A stretch of DNA of 57,622 nucleotides from JBOHTO01 sp050733695 (GTDB lineage Bacteria > Gemmatimonadota > Gemmatimonadetes > Gemmatimonadales > Gemmatimonadaceae): the NCBI GenBank assembly GCA_050733695.1, contig JBOHTO010000111.1, positions 1-57,622 on the forward strand. Reading direction: 5' to 3'. Below, piece after piece: positions 26,676 through 35,101 of this stretch. The first letter of the stretch is position 1. Every line of letters starts with the position of its first letter. Below the pieces are notes generated by a model. It did not search any database, was not told the origin of the DNA, and saw only the letters and a list, made by a program, of their open reading frames with translations. Both the position numbers and the translations under genes were made by a program.

Positions 26676-26762
26676 GGCGCGGACGCGGACGGTGCCGTGC
26701 CGGCACGGAGCGCTATCCCGTGCGTGGCTGGCCCGCGCCCGCGTACATCGTATTATAGAGTC

Positions 26763-27533
26763 ATGAGCAACATTCCGCGTGCAAGCCATGAAACTCGCTC
26801 GACACCGCGCGTCTCGCTGGCGATGTTCGTAATGGTCGGGCCGCTGCTCGCCGGCTGCGAGGACGGATATCGCTCACGCGAGAGCACGCACACGACTCGC
26901 CCCAGCGCCGGTGCAAGCGACACCGCGAACACGCCGTCCGCACCCGCCAGTTATTTTCAGTCGGAACGAGTTCTCTACCGCGCGAGCGGTAGCGACACCG
27001 TCGCCCTTCTCGCACTCGATTCCGCGGCCGCGCCTGCAGGCGTACCGGTCCTGCCAGCGACCTGGAGGCCAATCCCGGAAGCGGAATTCGGCGTGCAGGG
27101 AGACAGTCTGCGTCACATCGCTCCATCGCCCGATGGACGCCGCGTGGCCTGGGAGGTGTTCAGCACGCACGGTCTCGTCGGCGTTGTCCCGGCCATCGGG
27201 GGAGTGCCGACACCACTCGACTTCTACTGGGACTCCGGCTCCGATTCGCTCGTGTGGTCGCCAGATAGTCGCTATCTCGCTGCGTACTACACATCGCCGT
27301 CAGGCTTTGCGGAGCTCCCGATCTACGACACCGAGCGCGGGATACGGCTGGCAACTCCCTGGAGCGAGGAGTGCTCGTCACGGACTCAGTGCGCCGTGGT
27401 ATCCGCCGAATGGACCGGTCCTGCGACGATCAGCGTGGGCACCGGCGGCGGCGAGGGGGGGAGGATGCCCGCGCGTGACTTCAGCGCTGATGCGGGCGAC
27501 ATGCCAGGGTGGACGCCGCCCGGCGCACGCTGA
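26763..27533 (+). CDS. Lipoprotein with beta-propeller (PD40/TolB-like) repeats
   Basis: The protein is 256 residues from the ATG at 26763. The N-terminal hydrophobic segment ends MVGPLLAGC, a lipobox. A Ser/Thr/Ala-rich linker leads to blades with HIAPSPDGRRVAWEVF and DSLVWSPDSRYLAAYYT, typical of PD40-type propellers. Only about three blades are clear, so it may be a partial propeller. The C-terminus is Gly/Arg-rich. tattat at 26751-26756 lies 6 bp before the ATG and could be a -10, giving a leaderless transcript. It is divergent from the susCD operon. No function is assigned. Confidence 0.7.
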   Translation: MSNIPRASHETRSTPRVSLAMFVMVGPLLAGCEDGYRSRESTHTTRPSAGASDTANTPSAPASYFQSERVLYRASGSDTVALLALDSAAAPAGVPVLPATWRPIPEAEFGVQGDSLRHIAPSPDGRRVAWEVFSTHGLVGVVPAIGGVPTPLDFYWDSGSDSLVWSPDSRYLAAYYTSPSGFAELPIYDTERGIRLATPWSEECSSRTQCAVVSAEWTGPATISVGTGGGEGGRMPARDFSADAGDMPGWTPPGAR

Positions 27534-27561
27534 CGTTCGGCGCCGCCAATACCGCGAACAT

Positions 27562-27590
27562 GAATTCCCGGGTTCGCGGGAATGCCGGGG
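27562..27590. repeat. REP-like palindrome, copy 2
   Basis: aattcccgggttcgcgggaa forms a hairpin of the dispersed family, in the opposite orientation to the copy at 4931. It lies in the short gap between convergent genes. Confidence 0.75.
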
Positions 27591-27614
27591 TGTCGAGACT
27601 GACAACCGGCACCA

Positions 27615-27842
27615 TCACTCGCACTCCACCCAGCCCACGCGCGAGTAGTCGAACTTCTCCTTGATTCGGTGCTGGTAGAACTTCCCCTTGGAAGGGGCGA
27701 GCATGAACTCGTCGTACACGCTCTCGGGAACCTCGCGGTACTGGTATATCCCGCCGCTATAGAACTCCAGCTCCAGGACCTGTGCGTCCCTGTCGAAACC
27801 GATCGACCGGATACTGCTCGAGAATATCGTCCGACGTTCCAT
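27615..27842 (-). CDS. KTSC-domain protein
   Basis: This 75-residue protein is essentially only a KTSC domain: SSSIRSIGFDRDAQVLELEF, GGIYQYREVPESVYDEFMLA and SKGKFYQHRIKEKFDY. The domain is named for its similarity to the C-terminus of some lysyl-tRNA synthetases. Stand-alone copies are common and of unproven function. The ATG at 27842 is chosen because it begins exactly at the domain. The longer reading to 28043 runs over the antisense of the FAD/Rieske relic and adds nothing recognisable. Confidence 0.85.
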   Translation of the reverse strand: MERRTIFSSSIRSIGFDRDAQVLELEFYSGGIYQYREVPESVYDEFMLAPSKGKFYQHRIKEKFDYSRVGWVECE

Positions 27843-28010
27843 ACCCAGTTCCTCGCCGAGCAAATGAATCAAATCAGTAAGTGAGGGGTGCACAATGCGT
27901 GCGCGCAGTAAGCATCCCGTCATCGACCGCCGGTCAGTGGCACACGGTCTGCCTCCCCATGCCTTGCCGAGCGGATGCCACTCACTGAATCCGGCGACGC
28001 ACTGACACCG

Positions 28011-28372
28011 ATGAACCGGGGCACCGGAGGGGACTCCATGCAAGCCAACTCAGGCTCGACCACGTCGAGCTGGATGGCCACTGCAGACGTACGCAATACC
28101 CCCGGCTCGGCCAGGATGTTCAGGCCGATGCATGCGTCGTGGGCGCCGGCATCATGGGGCTGACGACCGCGGGGGCAGGGAAGATCGCGGTCTATCGCGA
28201 CGCGGGAGGGAAGCTCCACGAACGTTCCGCCGTCTGTACCCACCTTCGCTGCATCGTCGACTGGAACTCCGCCGAGCACACGTGGGACTGCCCCTGTCAT
28301 GGTTCGCGCTTCGATGCCTATGGCGTGGTGGTGGCGGGCCCGGCGATTTCAGCGCTGGAGCCGGCGGAATGA
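28011..28372 (+). pseudogene. Relic of a FAD-dependent oxidoreductase with C-terminal Rieske domain
   Basis: The N-terminal piece (ATG at 28011) reads STTSSWMATADV in one frame. After a frameshift near 28095, the neighbouring frame reads QYPRLGQDVQADACVVGAGI and MGLTTA, the FAD-binding GxGxxG start of a glycine-oxidase-like enzyme. It then passes directly into GAGKIAVYRDAGGKLHERS with the Rieske ligands in CTHLRC and DCPCHGSRFD, ending PAISALEPAE. In this family about 350-400 residues of FAD and substrate domain should lie between these parts, so the centre is deleted. The C-terminal piece (28139-28372) stays open and could still make a 77-residue Rieske protein. It is probably non-functional. 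Confidence 0.75.
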
Positions 28373-28427
28373 GAATGGTGAGCCCGGCGTGGCATTGCCG
28401 TATCAGTGAGGTGAGGAAAAGCGAGAA

Positions 28428-28456
28428 TGAATTCCCGCTTTCGTGGGAAGGACGGC
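28428..28456. repeat. REP-like palindrome, copy 3
   Basis: gaattcccgctttcgtggga is a slightly mismatched hairpin of the dispersed family. It lies 56 bp after the Rieske relic in a 189-bp gap that holds no gene otherwise. Confidence 0.75.
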
Positions 28457-28561
28457 ACCACGAATGATGGGGGTGTGACCGGGAACACTGGACGGCGCCA
28501 GTACTCGGCGCGATGTTGTTCGCGCTGCGCACAGTGGTCTCCCCCACGCACCGAGGATCTC

Positions 28562-29326
28562 ATGAACCGAACTGCCGCCTCTGCGCTGCTCGCCTGCTGC
28601 CTTCTCGCCCCCTCGCTGGCACTCCCGATCGCAGCGCAGGATGCCAGTGGATCGACTCTGTTCGCGTCGCAGTTCGCCGTAACAAATACACCTATCGGCG
28701 CTCTGCCGCCGGTGGTGTCTCGCGAGATGATGGCCTCCCTTGCGCAGGGGTTCAGCTTTCGCATCCAGTATGGATATCTGGGACAGGAGGGAGCGTTCAA
28801 CAACGACAACTTCGGCATCGGGTTCGACATCCCGACAGGCCGCGGCACCATCGGCCTGACCGCGGGCTACACCATGCGCGATTGCCCTGACGACATCGAC
28901 TGCAGCGGGAACGTCATGGCCGGTCTGTCGTGGGAGCGCCGCCTCACCGGCCTGAGCATCGGCGCCGGTGCCGAGGCCGCTGGAATCACCCTGGGCATCG
29001 ACGGCGTCCTCGGCGTGGCGAAGCCGGACGAGGATACGTTCACGCCCGGTCTCACGCTGTTCTCCGCAGGGATGGGTCTTCCGATCGCGGTCAACGCAGG
29101 CAGCGGCAGGATCCGCTTTCACCCATTTCTGGTCCCGCGCTTCACCTGGGGGCGTGTGACCAGCGATAACGGCGGTGACAGCGGCGCCGGCTTCATGATC
29201 GGCGGCGGGCTCGGCATCAGCGGAATCTCACCGGCGCTCACGGTCAACATCGGCTTCCAGAAATACATGACAGTGTTCAGCAACGCCCAGTTCGGCGTGG
29301 GTGTGTCGATCGCGCCGCGTGGGTGA
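28562..29326 (+). CDS. Predicted outer-membrane beta-barrel protein
   Basis: The protein is 254 residues from the ATG at 28562. The signal peptide (ALLACCLLAPSLALPIAAQ) is followed by alternating Gly/aromatic/Thr strands such as FSFRIQYGYLG, IGLTAGYTM and LSIGAGAEAAGITLGIDG. It ends GFQKYMTVFSNAQFGVGVSI, consistent with a small barrel of about 8-10 strands. CPDDIDC may form a loop disulfide. There is no named family. Earlier in-frame starts (from 28427) lack a signal peptide and cross the REP element. Confidence 0.72.
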   Translation: MNRTAASALLACCLLAPSLALPIAAQDASGSTLFASQFAVTNTPIGALPPVVSREMMASLAQGFSFRIQYGYLGQEGAFNNDNFGIGFDIPTGRGTIGLTAGYTMRDCPDDIDCSGNVMAGLSWERRLTGLSIGAGAEAAGITLGIDGVLGVAKPDEDTFTPGLTLFSAGMGLPIAVNAGSGRIRFHPFLVPRFTWGRVTSDNGGDSGAGFMIGGGLGISGISPALTVNIGFQKYMTVFSNAQFGVGVSIAPRG

Positions 29327-29396
29327 GAGACCCCATTTGCTGATTGAGGGGTTGGGTGACGGAGGGAGAACCGCATGATGCTCCCCACGTATAACG

Positions 29397-29488
29397 ATGG
29401 TTCGAACGGGGAAGGGATTCGAGCTGGAACTGACGTTCTCGGACGGAACCGTCGGCGTAGTGGACGCGAGCCGGTGGATCGTTGGACA
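29397..29488 (+). pseudogene. Truncated DUF2442-like gene remnant
   Basis: About 30 residues (GKGFELELTFSDGTVGVVDA) match the start of DUF2442 proteins, small partners found in toxin-antitoxin-like pairs. The similarity stops where the frame enters the convergent amidohydrolase gene at 29489. The C-terminal half of the domain and any partner gene are missing. Recognition rests on a short segment. Confidence 0.45.
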
Positions 29489-31093
29489 CTACCTCCGCAG
29501 CACCCGTCCCGCACGCGCGTCCATGAATCGCCCGCCGTCCACCACCGGCACACCATTCACGATCACGAAACGGATGCCGACGGAATACTGATGCGGATCC
29601 TCGAACGTCGCACGATCGTCGACAGTGGCCGGATCGAACACGACGATGTCCGCAAAGACCCCCGTGGCCACCCGTCCGCGATCCTCCATTCCGAGAGTCG
29701 CCGCGGGGAGCGACGTCATCTTCCGTACCGCTTTTTCCAGCGACAGCACACCACGCTCTCGCACGTAGTGTCCGAGCACGCGCGGGAAGGTGCCGTACCA
29801 GCGTGGGTGCGGGTGTCCTTCTCCCGGCCGGGTGAGCCGACCATCCGAGCCGATCATCGTGCGCGGATGCCGCATGATCCGTTCGACGTCGGTGCTGTCG
29901 AGCACGTGGTAGATGGCCGACGCTCCGCCACGCTCCTCCGCCTCGATCACGAGCTCCGCACCGACGAGCGGCGTTGATTCCAGCCCGCGCATCACGGCCC
30001 AGTCGTGCAGCGTTTTCCCTTCCAGCTCTGGCATCCATTCGACCCTGGCGAACTGCACGCGCCTGAGATCGCCGCCACCGCGATCGTTCAGGATGTTGAA
30101 GACGATGCCGCCAACGATGCTGTCGCGAAGCGCCGGGTCGGCCAGACGCCGGAAGAATGCGCTGTCGCCACCGGCGCGTGCCCACGCGGGTATGAGCACG
30201 CTGATTCCTGTATACGTGGCGGTGTACGGATACTGATCCATCAGGACATCGATGCCGAGCGCGTTCGCGGAGTCGACCATGGCCAGAGTGCGCACGCTCG
30301 ACCCCCACATGGGCTGTCCGACGGCCTTGTGGTGCGTGAGCACGACGGTGATCGCCGCACGACGTCCGATGTCGATTGCTTCCTGCACGCTCTCGATGAG
30401 ACCGAGCCCCTCCTCGCGCAGGTGCGATGTGTAGATCCCGCCGGAGTCGGAGGCGACTCGCGCGAGAGCGACGACTTCATCGATGTCGGAAAACGCACCA
30501 GGCAGATACTTGAGTCCTGTCGAGAGTCCCCACGCTCCCTCGCCCATCGCCTGCGCGACCATCCGCTGCATCGTCTGCAGTTCCGCCGCCGAGGGCGCAC
30601 GATCGGCCATGCCCATCACCTCGCGCCGGATCGTGTTGTGCCCGGTGAGAAAGGCCACGTTCATGCCGAGCCCGAGTACTGTCGCGGAGTCGAGATACGG
30701 AGCGAGCGGCCATGGCGCGCCCCCATCCGGGCCACCCAGTGCGGTGGTTACACCCTGGGTCACGTGACTCTTCGCACCCGGGAGCCGGAGCAGGGGGTCG
30801 AGATGTGCATGCATGTCGATGAACCCCGGCGCGACGACCAGCCCTGTAGCCTCGATCACGCGGGTGGCATGGTCCCGCGATAGCGGCTCGGTAGATACGC
30901 GCACAATCCTGTCGTCCAGCACGGCGACGTCCGCGCGAAATCCGGGCGCACCGGTTCCGTCGATCACAGTGCCGCCCGCTATCAGGATGTCGTAGCGCTC
31001 GGTGGGTGCGACGGCAATCGGGCTCCGGGCCGGCGCGCAGGCGGGGAGGAGCAGGGGGATGAGGAGGACGTGGCGTGCGGGGATCGATCTCAT
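29489..31093 (-). CDS. N-acyl-D-amino-acid deacylase-family amidohydrolase, lipoprotein
   Basis: The protein is 534 residues from the ATG at 31093. The lipoprotein signal is VLLIPLLLPAC. The amidohydrolase TIM barrel starts with the beta-sandwich segment DILIAGGTVIDGTG. It carries APGFIDMHAHLD (metal HxH), TGHNTIRREVMG, STGLKYLPG, YTSHLREEG (metal His), VVLTHHKAVG, and MIGSDG (catalytic Asp), ending with GRVATGVFADIVVFDP. These match the D-aminoacylase group, which removes N-acyl groups from D-amino acids. The lipid anchor suggests periplasmic or surface action, perhaps in nutrient scavenging. It is divergent from aconitase. Confidence 0.9.
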   Translation of the reverse strand: MRSIPARHVLLIPLLLPACAPARSPIAVAPTERYDILIAGGTVIDGTGAPGFRADVAVLDDRIVRVSTEPLSRDHATRVIEATGLVVAPGFIDMHAHLDPLLRLPGAKSHVTQGVTTALGGPDGGAPWPLAPYLDSATVLGLGMNVAFLTGHNTIRREVMGMADRAPSAAELQTMQRMVAQAMGEGAWGLSTGLKYLPGAFSDIDEVVALARVASDSGGIYTSHLREEGLGLIESVQEAIDIGRRAAITVVLTHHKAVGQPMWGSSVRTLAMVDSANALGIDVLMDQYPYTATYTGISVLIPAWARAGGDSAFFRRLADPALRDSIVGGIVFNILNDRGGGDLRRVQFARVEWMPELEGKTLHDWAVMRGLESTPLVGAELVIEAEERGGASAIYHVLDSTDVERIMRHPRTMIGSDGRLTRPGEGHPHPRWYGTFPRVLGHYVRERGVLSLEKAVRKMTSLPAATLGMEDRGRVATGVFADIVVFDPATVDDRATFEDPHQYSVGIRFVIVNGVPVVDGGRFMDARAGRVLRR

Positions 31094-31242
31094 TTCCAAT
31101 TCCGGTTCGAGGAGAACAGAGAGGGAGAGATGCTTCGTACCGAAGCTGCCGGCAAGTCCGCTGGCGCGTGTGGCGCCGCCCTTGCGGCATGTCGGCATGG
31201 AGCGCAGGGGCGACAACCAGCGAGACGGAGCGCAATATCAGA

Positions 31243-33198
31243 ATGGGAATGAACGTCGCGCAGAAACTCATCACCTCGCACCTCGTCGAGGGCGAGATGG
31301 CCGCGGGCACCGAGATCGGCCTCCGCATCGATCAGACGCTCACCCAGGACGCCACCGGCACCATGGTGATGCTGGAACTGGAGGCGATGGGGCTGACGCG
31401 CGCAAAAACCGAGCTGTCGGCGCAGTACGTGGACCACAACCTGGTGCAGGAGGATCACAGGAACCCCGACGATCATCTCTTTCTGCACAGCGCCTGCCGC
31501 CGCTTCGGCCTCTGGTACAGCAGGCCCGGCAACGGCGTGAGCCATCCGGTGCACCAGGAGCGATTCGGCAAACCGGGGAAGACGCTGCTTGGCTCCGATA
31601 GCCACACGCCCGCGGCGGGGGCGATCGGCATGCTGGCAATGGGAGCCGGTGGAATAGACGTAGCGCTCGCGATCGCCGGAGAGCCCTACTACGTGAACAC
31701 GCCAGAGATATGGGGCGTGCACTTGACGAACGATCTCCCCGACTGGGTGAGTGCCAAGGATGTCATCCTGGAGATGCTGCGGCGGCATGGGGTGCGCGGC
31801 GGTGTCGGGCGAATCATCGAATACCACGGGCCGGGTCTCGCGGCCCTGTCGGTCATGGATCGGCATGTGATAGCGAACATGGGCACCGAGCTCGGCACGA
31901 CGTCCACCGTCTTCCCGTCCGACGATGCCGTGCATGCCTTCTTCATCTCCCAGGGGCGGGAGGAGGACTGGGTGGAGCTCGTACCGGACTCCGATGCACA
32001 CTACGACGTGCGGGAGGAGATCGACCTCTCGAAGCTGGAGCCGCTCATTGCGCTGCCGTCGAGTCCGGGCAAGGTCGTGCCGGTGAGCGAGGTCGCGGGC
32101 CGCGACATCTACCAGGCGTACGTCGGTTCATCGGCGAACCCGGGCTTTCGCGACTTTGCCATCGTCGCGGAGATCGTGGCCGGAAAGCAGGTGCACGACC
32201 GCGTATCGCTCGACATCAATCCCACATCGCGCCAGATCCTGGAGAACCTCATCGCGAGCGATCATCTGACGAAGCTCATCCACGCCGGCGCTCGACTGCA
32301 TCAGGCCGGGTGCAATGGATGCATCGGCATGGGTCAGGCGCCTGCGAGTGGCCGGGTGAGCCTGCGCACCGTGCCGCGCAACTTCCCCGGGCGGTCGGGC
32401 ACACGCGAGGACGAAGTGTATCTCGTGAGCCCGGAAACGGCTGCGGCATCGGCGCTGACCGGCGTCATCACCGACCCACGCACGCTCGACGTGCCGTACC
32501 CGCGCGTCCGCGAGCCCGAGCAGCCGATTCTCAACACCGCCATGCTCGTTGCGCCGCTCCCGGAGAAGGAGGCCCGCACGGTGGAACTGGTGAAGGGCCC
32601 CAACATCGATGTGCTGCCGGAGTTCGACCCGCTCCCGGACGCGCTGGAGCTGCCCGTGCTTCTCAAGGTGGGCGACGACATCTCAACCGACGAGATCATG
32701 CCCGCCGGGTCCCGCGTGCTTCCCTTCCGCAGCAACATCCCGAAGATCAGTGAGTTCGTCTTCGAATCCGTCGATCCCACGTATCACAGGCGCGCACTCG
32801 AGGTTCGCGACGCGGGTGGGCACGTCGTGGCAGGAGGAACCAACTACGGGCAGGGGTCCAGCCGAGAGCACGCCGCAATCGCGCCGCGCTATCTCGGATT
32901 GCGCGTAGTGCTCGCGAAGGGGTACGCACGCATACACGAACAGAATCTCGCCAGCTTCGGCATCGTCCCGCTCTCGTTCGAGGATGACGCGGTCTACGCG
33001 AATCTCGAGGTCGGCGATGTGCTACGGTTCGACAATCTGCGCGCCGCCCTCGAGGCGGGCCACAAGCTCGCGGTCACGAACCTGACAAAGTCGCGGACCT
33101 TCGCCGCATCGCACGCGCTCTCGGAGCGGCAGGTACAACTGCTGCTCCACGGCGGGTTGATCAACTGGATGAAGGCTCGGCTGGCTGGGAAGTTGTAA
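31243..33198 (+). CDS. Aconitate hydratase (short, ~650-residue type)
   Basis: This 651-residue aconitase-superfamily enzyme isomerises citrate and isocitrate in the TCA cycle. Motifs are YVDHNLVQEDHRNPDDH, GVSHPVHQERFGKPGKTLLG, SDSHTPAAGAIGMLAMGAGG, CNGCIGMGQAPASG (Fe-S Cys357 and Cys360), and the swivel domain GDDISTDEIMPAGSR with GGTNYGQGSSREHAAIAPRY. The usual first cluster ligand, GSCTNS in mitochondrial-type aconitases, is replaced by GSSANPG, with Ser at about 297. The only other Cys is Cys85. ATGs at 31243 and 31249 are both possible, and the first is used here. The family is clear, but citrate as substrate is inferred. Confidence 0.9.
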   Translation: MGMNVAQKLITSHLVEGEMAAGTEIGLRIDQTLTQDATGTMVMLELEAMGLTRAKTELSAQYVDHNLVQEDHRNPDDHLFLHSACRRFGLWYSRPGNGVSHPVHQERFGKPGKTLLGSDSHTPAAGAIGMLAMGAGGIDVALAIAGEPYYVNTPEIWGVHLTNDLPDWVSAKDVILEMLRRHGVRGGVGRIIEYHGPGLAALSVMDRHVIANMGTELGTTSTVFPSDDAVHAFFISQGREEDWVELVPDSDAHYDVREEIDLSKLEPLIALPSSPGKVVPVSEVAGRDIYQAYVGSSANPGFRDFAIVAEIVAGKQVHDRVSLDINPTSRQILENLIASDHLTKLIHAGARLHQAGCNGCIGMGQAPASGRVSLRTVPRNFPGRSGTREDEVYLVSPETAAASALTGVITDPRTLDVPYPRVREPEQPILNTAMLVAPLPEKEARTVELVKGPNIDVLPEFDPLPDALELPVLLKVGDDISTDEIMPAGSRVLPFRSNIPKISEFVFESVDPTYHRRALEVRDAGGHVVAGGTNYGQGSSREHAAIAPRYLGLRVVLAKGYARIHEQNLASFGIVPLSFEDDAVYANLEVGDVLRFDNLRAALEAGHKLAVTNLTKSRTFAASHALSERQVQLLLHGGLINWMKARLAGKL

Positions 33199-33217
33199 CG
33201 CTCCCTGGCGAACCGTC

Positions 33218-33253
33218 GCGGCCTCAGTTCACGCGGCCTCAGTTCACGCGGCC
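33218..33253. repeat. 15-bp tandem repeat at a stop codon
   Basis: gcggcctcagttcac occurs twice (33218-33232 and 33233-33247), plus a partial third copy. The minus-strand stop of the HD-GYP gene (33244-33246) lies in the second copy. The repeat fills most of the gap between the convergent genes. Confidence 0.85.
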
Positions 33254-34719
33254 AGCTCCGCGACGGCTATCTCCACATCCGTGTCGATGGCCTGAAGGCC
33301 GTCGAGCGCAGCGCCGCACAGCTTCGTCCCGCGTTCGCTTTCGAGAATGCCCAGTGCTTTCTCCCGCGACATGCCGGCGCGGTACGGCCTGTCAGCGGTG
33401 AGCGCCTCGTACATATCGGCGACGCCGAGAATGCGCGACCCGGCATCGAGATGGCGCGCCTCCAGCCCCCACGGGTAACCGCTGCCGTCCAGCTTCTCGT
33501 GATGGATTGCCGCCGTCCACGCGAAATCGTCGAACGCGGACACTCGCGAAAGAATCTCCCACGTGTAGGCCGGATGCCGCTCGATCACCCGGCGTTCATC
33601 CGGCGTGAGCATCCCCGGTTTGTCCAGAATCGCGCTCGAGACACCGAGCTTGCCGATGTCGTGCAGCAACCCGGCACGGTAGAGGTCATGCTGCTCGATC
33701 TCGGAGAGTCCACTCGCGCGGGCGATGCCGCGCGCGATGGCCGCGACGCTGGACGAATGCCGCGATGTGTAGGGCGACTTGGCGTCGATGATGTCGGCGA
33801 ACGCACGCGCGATGTCGTCGAGTCCTGCGGCCGTCACGCGGCGGGCATCACCGGGCTCGGCGGCAACCACCTCTGCGGCGAGATGCCCCGTGGCAAGGCG
33901 CGCCCACCATACGCGGTCATCGCGCCATGGGAGCATCAGGTCCACAAGCGCGGGATCGAACCAGCGTCCTCTGCGCTGGCGCGCCATCGCGAGCGCAGCG
34001 TGGACGCCGTGCGCGTGGAAGAACACGTCCACAGTCTGCGCCAGGTTGGCGATCCGGGAGAGCAGCGGTATCTCCTCGCCGCAACGACCGGCCGGGTAGC
34101 CCACTCCGCACCAGTGCTCGTCGAGCGAGCGTATCGCTTCGCCTGTGGAAGACGGAAACCCGAGTCGGAGAGCTATGTCCGCCCCTCGATCGCAGCGGAT
34201 CTGGATGAGGTCGCGGGTCACATTCCCCGTGGAGGCCAGGCGGAGAAAGTGCATGACCCGGCGCGGCAGTGAACGACCGAGCCCGCTGTTGCGCATCGCG
34301 TACAGCACCAGCCGCACCGGGTTCTCCCAGTCCACGAGCTTCATGCGTGCCTTCACCGTCTGATCCTGCGAACCGAACAGGGCGGCCATTCGCGCCGCAT
34401 TGCTCGAGCAGCCGGAGTCCTTGAGCAGAAGCGCGTAGTACAGCGCGCAGCGCTGTTCCTCGCCGAGCCCGAGCTCCTCACCGAGACGCATCCCGATCGC
34501 ACATGTCCGCATGGTGTGGCCGAGCGACTGGCCCGCAGTGAGGTCGAAGGCGTGCGACAGGGCGGACAGAACTTCGGACAGGCTGCTCGAGGTGGAGCCG
34601 AGCGAGTCCACGTCGTCGCCACGGGTGCGTAGCGAAGGATGGGGATGGTGCAGCGCCCTGACCCGCTGTGTCGGGGCGGACGGTGCAGCGTGCGCGAGCG
34701 GATGGGATGGTTTCGCCAT
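33244..34719 (-). CDS. HD-GYP domain phosphodiesterase with tandem HD domains
   Basis: This 491-residue protein is probably cytosolic, with no membrane segment. The C-terminal domain (about 300-480) is a full HD-GYP domain: AGLLHDIGKLGVSS, HPAYTWEIL, AAIHHEKLDGSGYPWGL and ILGVADMYEALTADRPY. These domains hydrolyse cyclic-di-GMP. The N-terminal half (about 50-240) looks like a second, degenerate HD domain (LGHTMRTCAIGMRLGEELGL, YYALLLKDSGCSSNAARM, EHWCGVGYPAGRCGEEIPLL), with Asp and Gly of the motif retained but some metal ligands changed. It may be regulatory. It is one of two c-di-GMP proteins in the window. Confidence 0.9.
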   Translation of the reverse strand: MAKPSHPLAHAAPSAPTQRVRALHHPHPSLRTRGDDVDSLGSTSSSLSEVLSALSHAFDLTAGQSLGHTMRTCAIGMRLGEELGLGEEQRCALYYALLLKDSGCSSNAARMAALFGSQDQTVKARMKLVDWENPVRLVLYAMRNSGLGRSLPRRVMHFLRLASTGNVTRDLIQIRCDRGADIALRLGFPSSTGEAIRSLDEHWCGVGYPAGRCGEEIPLLSRIANLAQTVDVFFHAHGVHAALAMARQRRGRWFDPALVDLMLPWRDDRVWWARLATGHLAAEVVAAEPGDARRVTAAGLDDIARAFADIIDAKSPYTSRHSSSVAAIARGIARASGLSEIEQHDLYRAGLLHDIGKLGVSSAILDKPGMLTPDERRVIERHPAYTWEILSRVSAFDDFAWTAAIHHEKLDGSGYPWGLEARHLDAGSRILGVADMYEALTADRPYRAGMSREKALGILESERGTKLCGAALDGLQAIDTDVEIAVAELAA

Positions 34720-34754
34720 GCGGATCTTCGGGATCTGGGACGCCGGGGACAGCG

Positions 34755-34850
34755 TGGGGGAGGGGAGAGGAGGGGGGGAAGGGGGAAGGGGGAAGGGGAG
34801 GAGGGGGGGAGGGGGGAAGGGGGGAGAGAGGGAGAGAGGGACGGAGGGCG
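34755..34850. repeat. Purine-only, G-run-rich tract upstream of imuA
   Basis: Nearly 100 bases consist only of G and A on the plus strand, with repeated runs of four to seven G. It lies in the 382-bp gap between the divergent HD-GYP and imuA genes. It could form quadruplex or triplex structures. No gene is seen in it. Confidence 0.8.
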
Positions 34851-34959
34851 CTGGTTACCTACGACGAATGAAAGGACGAGGGGTCGCAGAATTCCTGTCG
34901 GGCCGCATCGACTCAGGAGTTCACTTGCAGCCACCCGGCCACACATGAGCGTGGTAACG

Positions 34960-35025
34960 GTATCTGCGGGCAGGCGGGCCTCCTTCTTGTTTTCGGTCTT
35001 TATTCGGTATACATTGGGTTCCCTG
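34960..35025 (+). promoter_or_regulatory. Possible promoter region of the imuA-imuB-dnaE2 operon
   Basis: The only AT-richer part of this gap contains ttgttttcggtctttattcg followed by gtatacattggg. A -35-like ttgttt and a -10-like tatacat are 15 bp apart. No CGAAC/GTTCG-type or CTGT-N8-ACAG-type LexA box was found here, so SOS control is not supported by eye. Confidence 0.3.
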
Positions 35026-35036
35026 CTCACTTCTTC

Positions 35037-35095
35037 CCCCCGCTCCCCGCCCCCCGCCCCCCGCTCCCCGCCCCCCGCCCCCCGCCCCTCCGTGC
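35037..35095. repeat. C-run-rich tandem repeat just before imuA
   Basis: Repeats of the type gctccccgccccccgccccc fill the 60 bases up to the imuA start. The tract is C-rich on the plus strand and mirrors the G-rich tract 200 bp upstream. Confidence 0.8.
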
Positions 35096-35101
35096 CCTTC
35101 C

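Noticed and set aside
27843..28010. N-terminal extension of the KTSC gene, or a separate ORF
   Set aside because: The extension runs antisense into the FAD-Rieske relic and has no similarity to KTSC proteins.
34720..35101. LexA/SOS box upstream of imuA
   Set aside because: Neither the CGAAC-N4-GTTCG nor the CTGT-N8-ACAG pattern was found by reading both strands.
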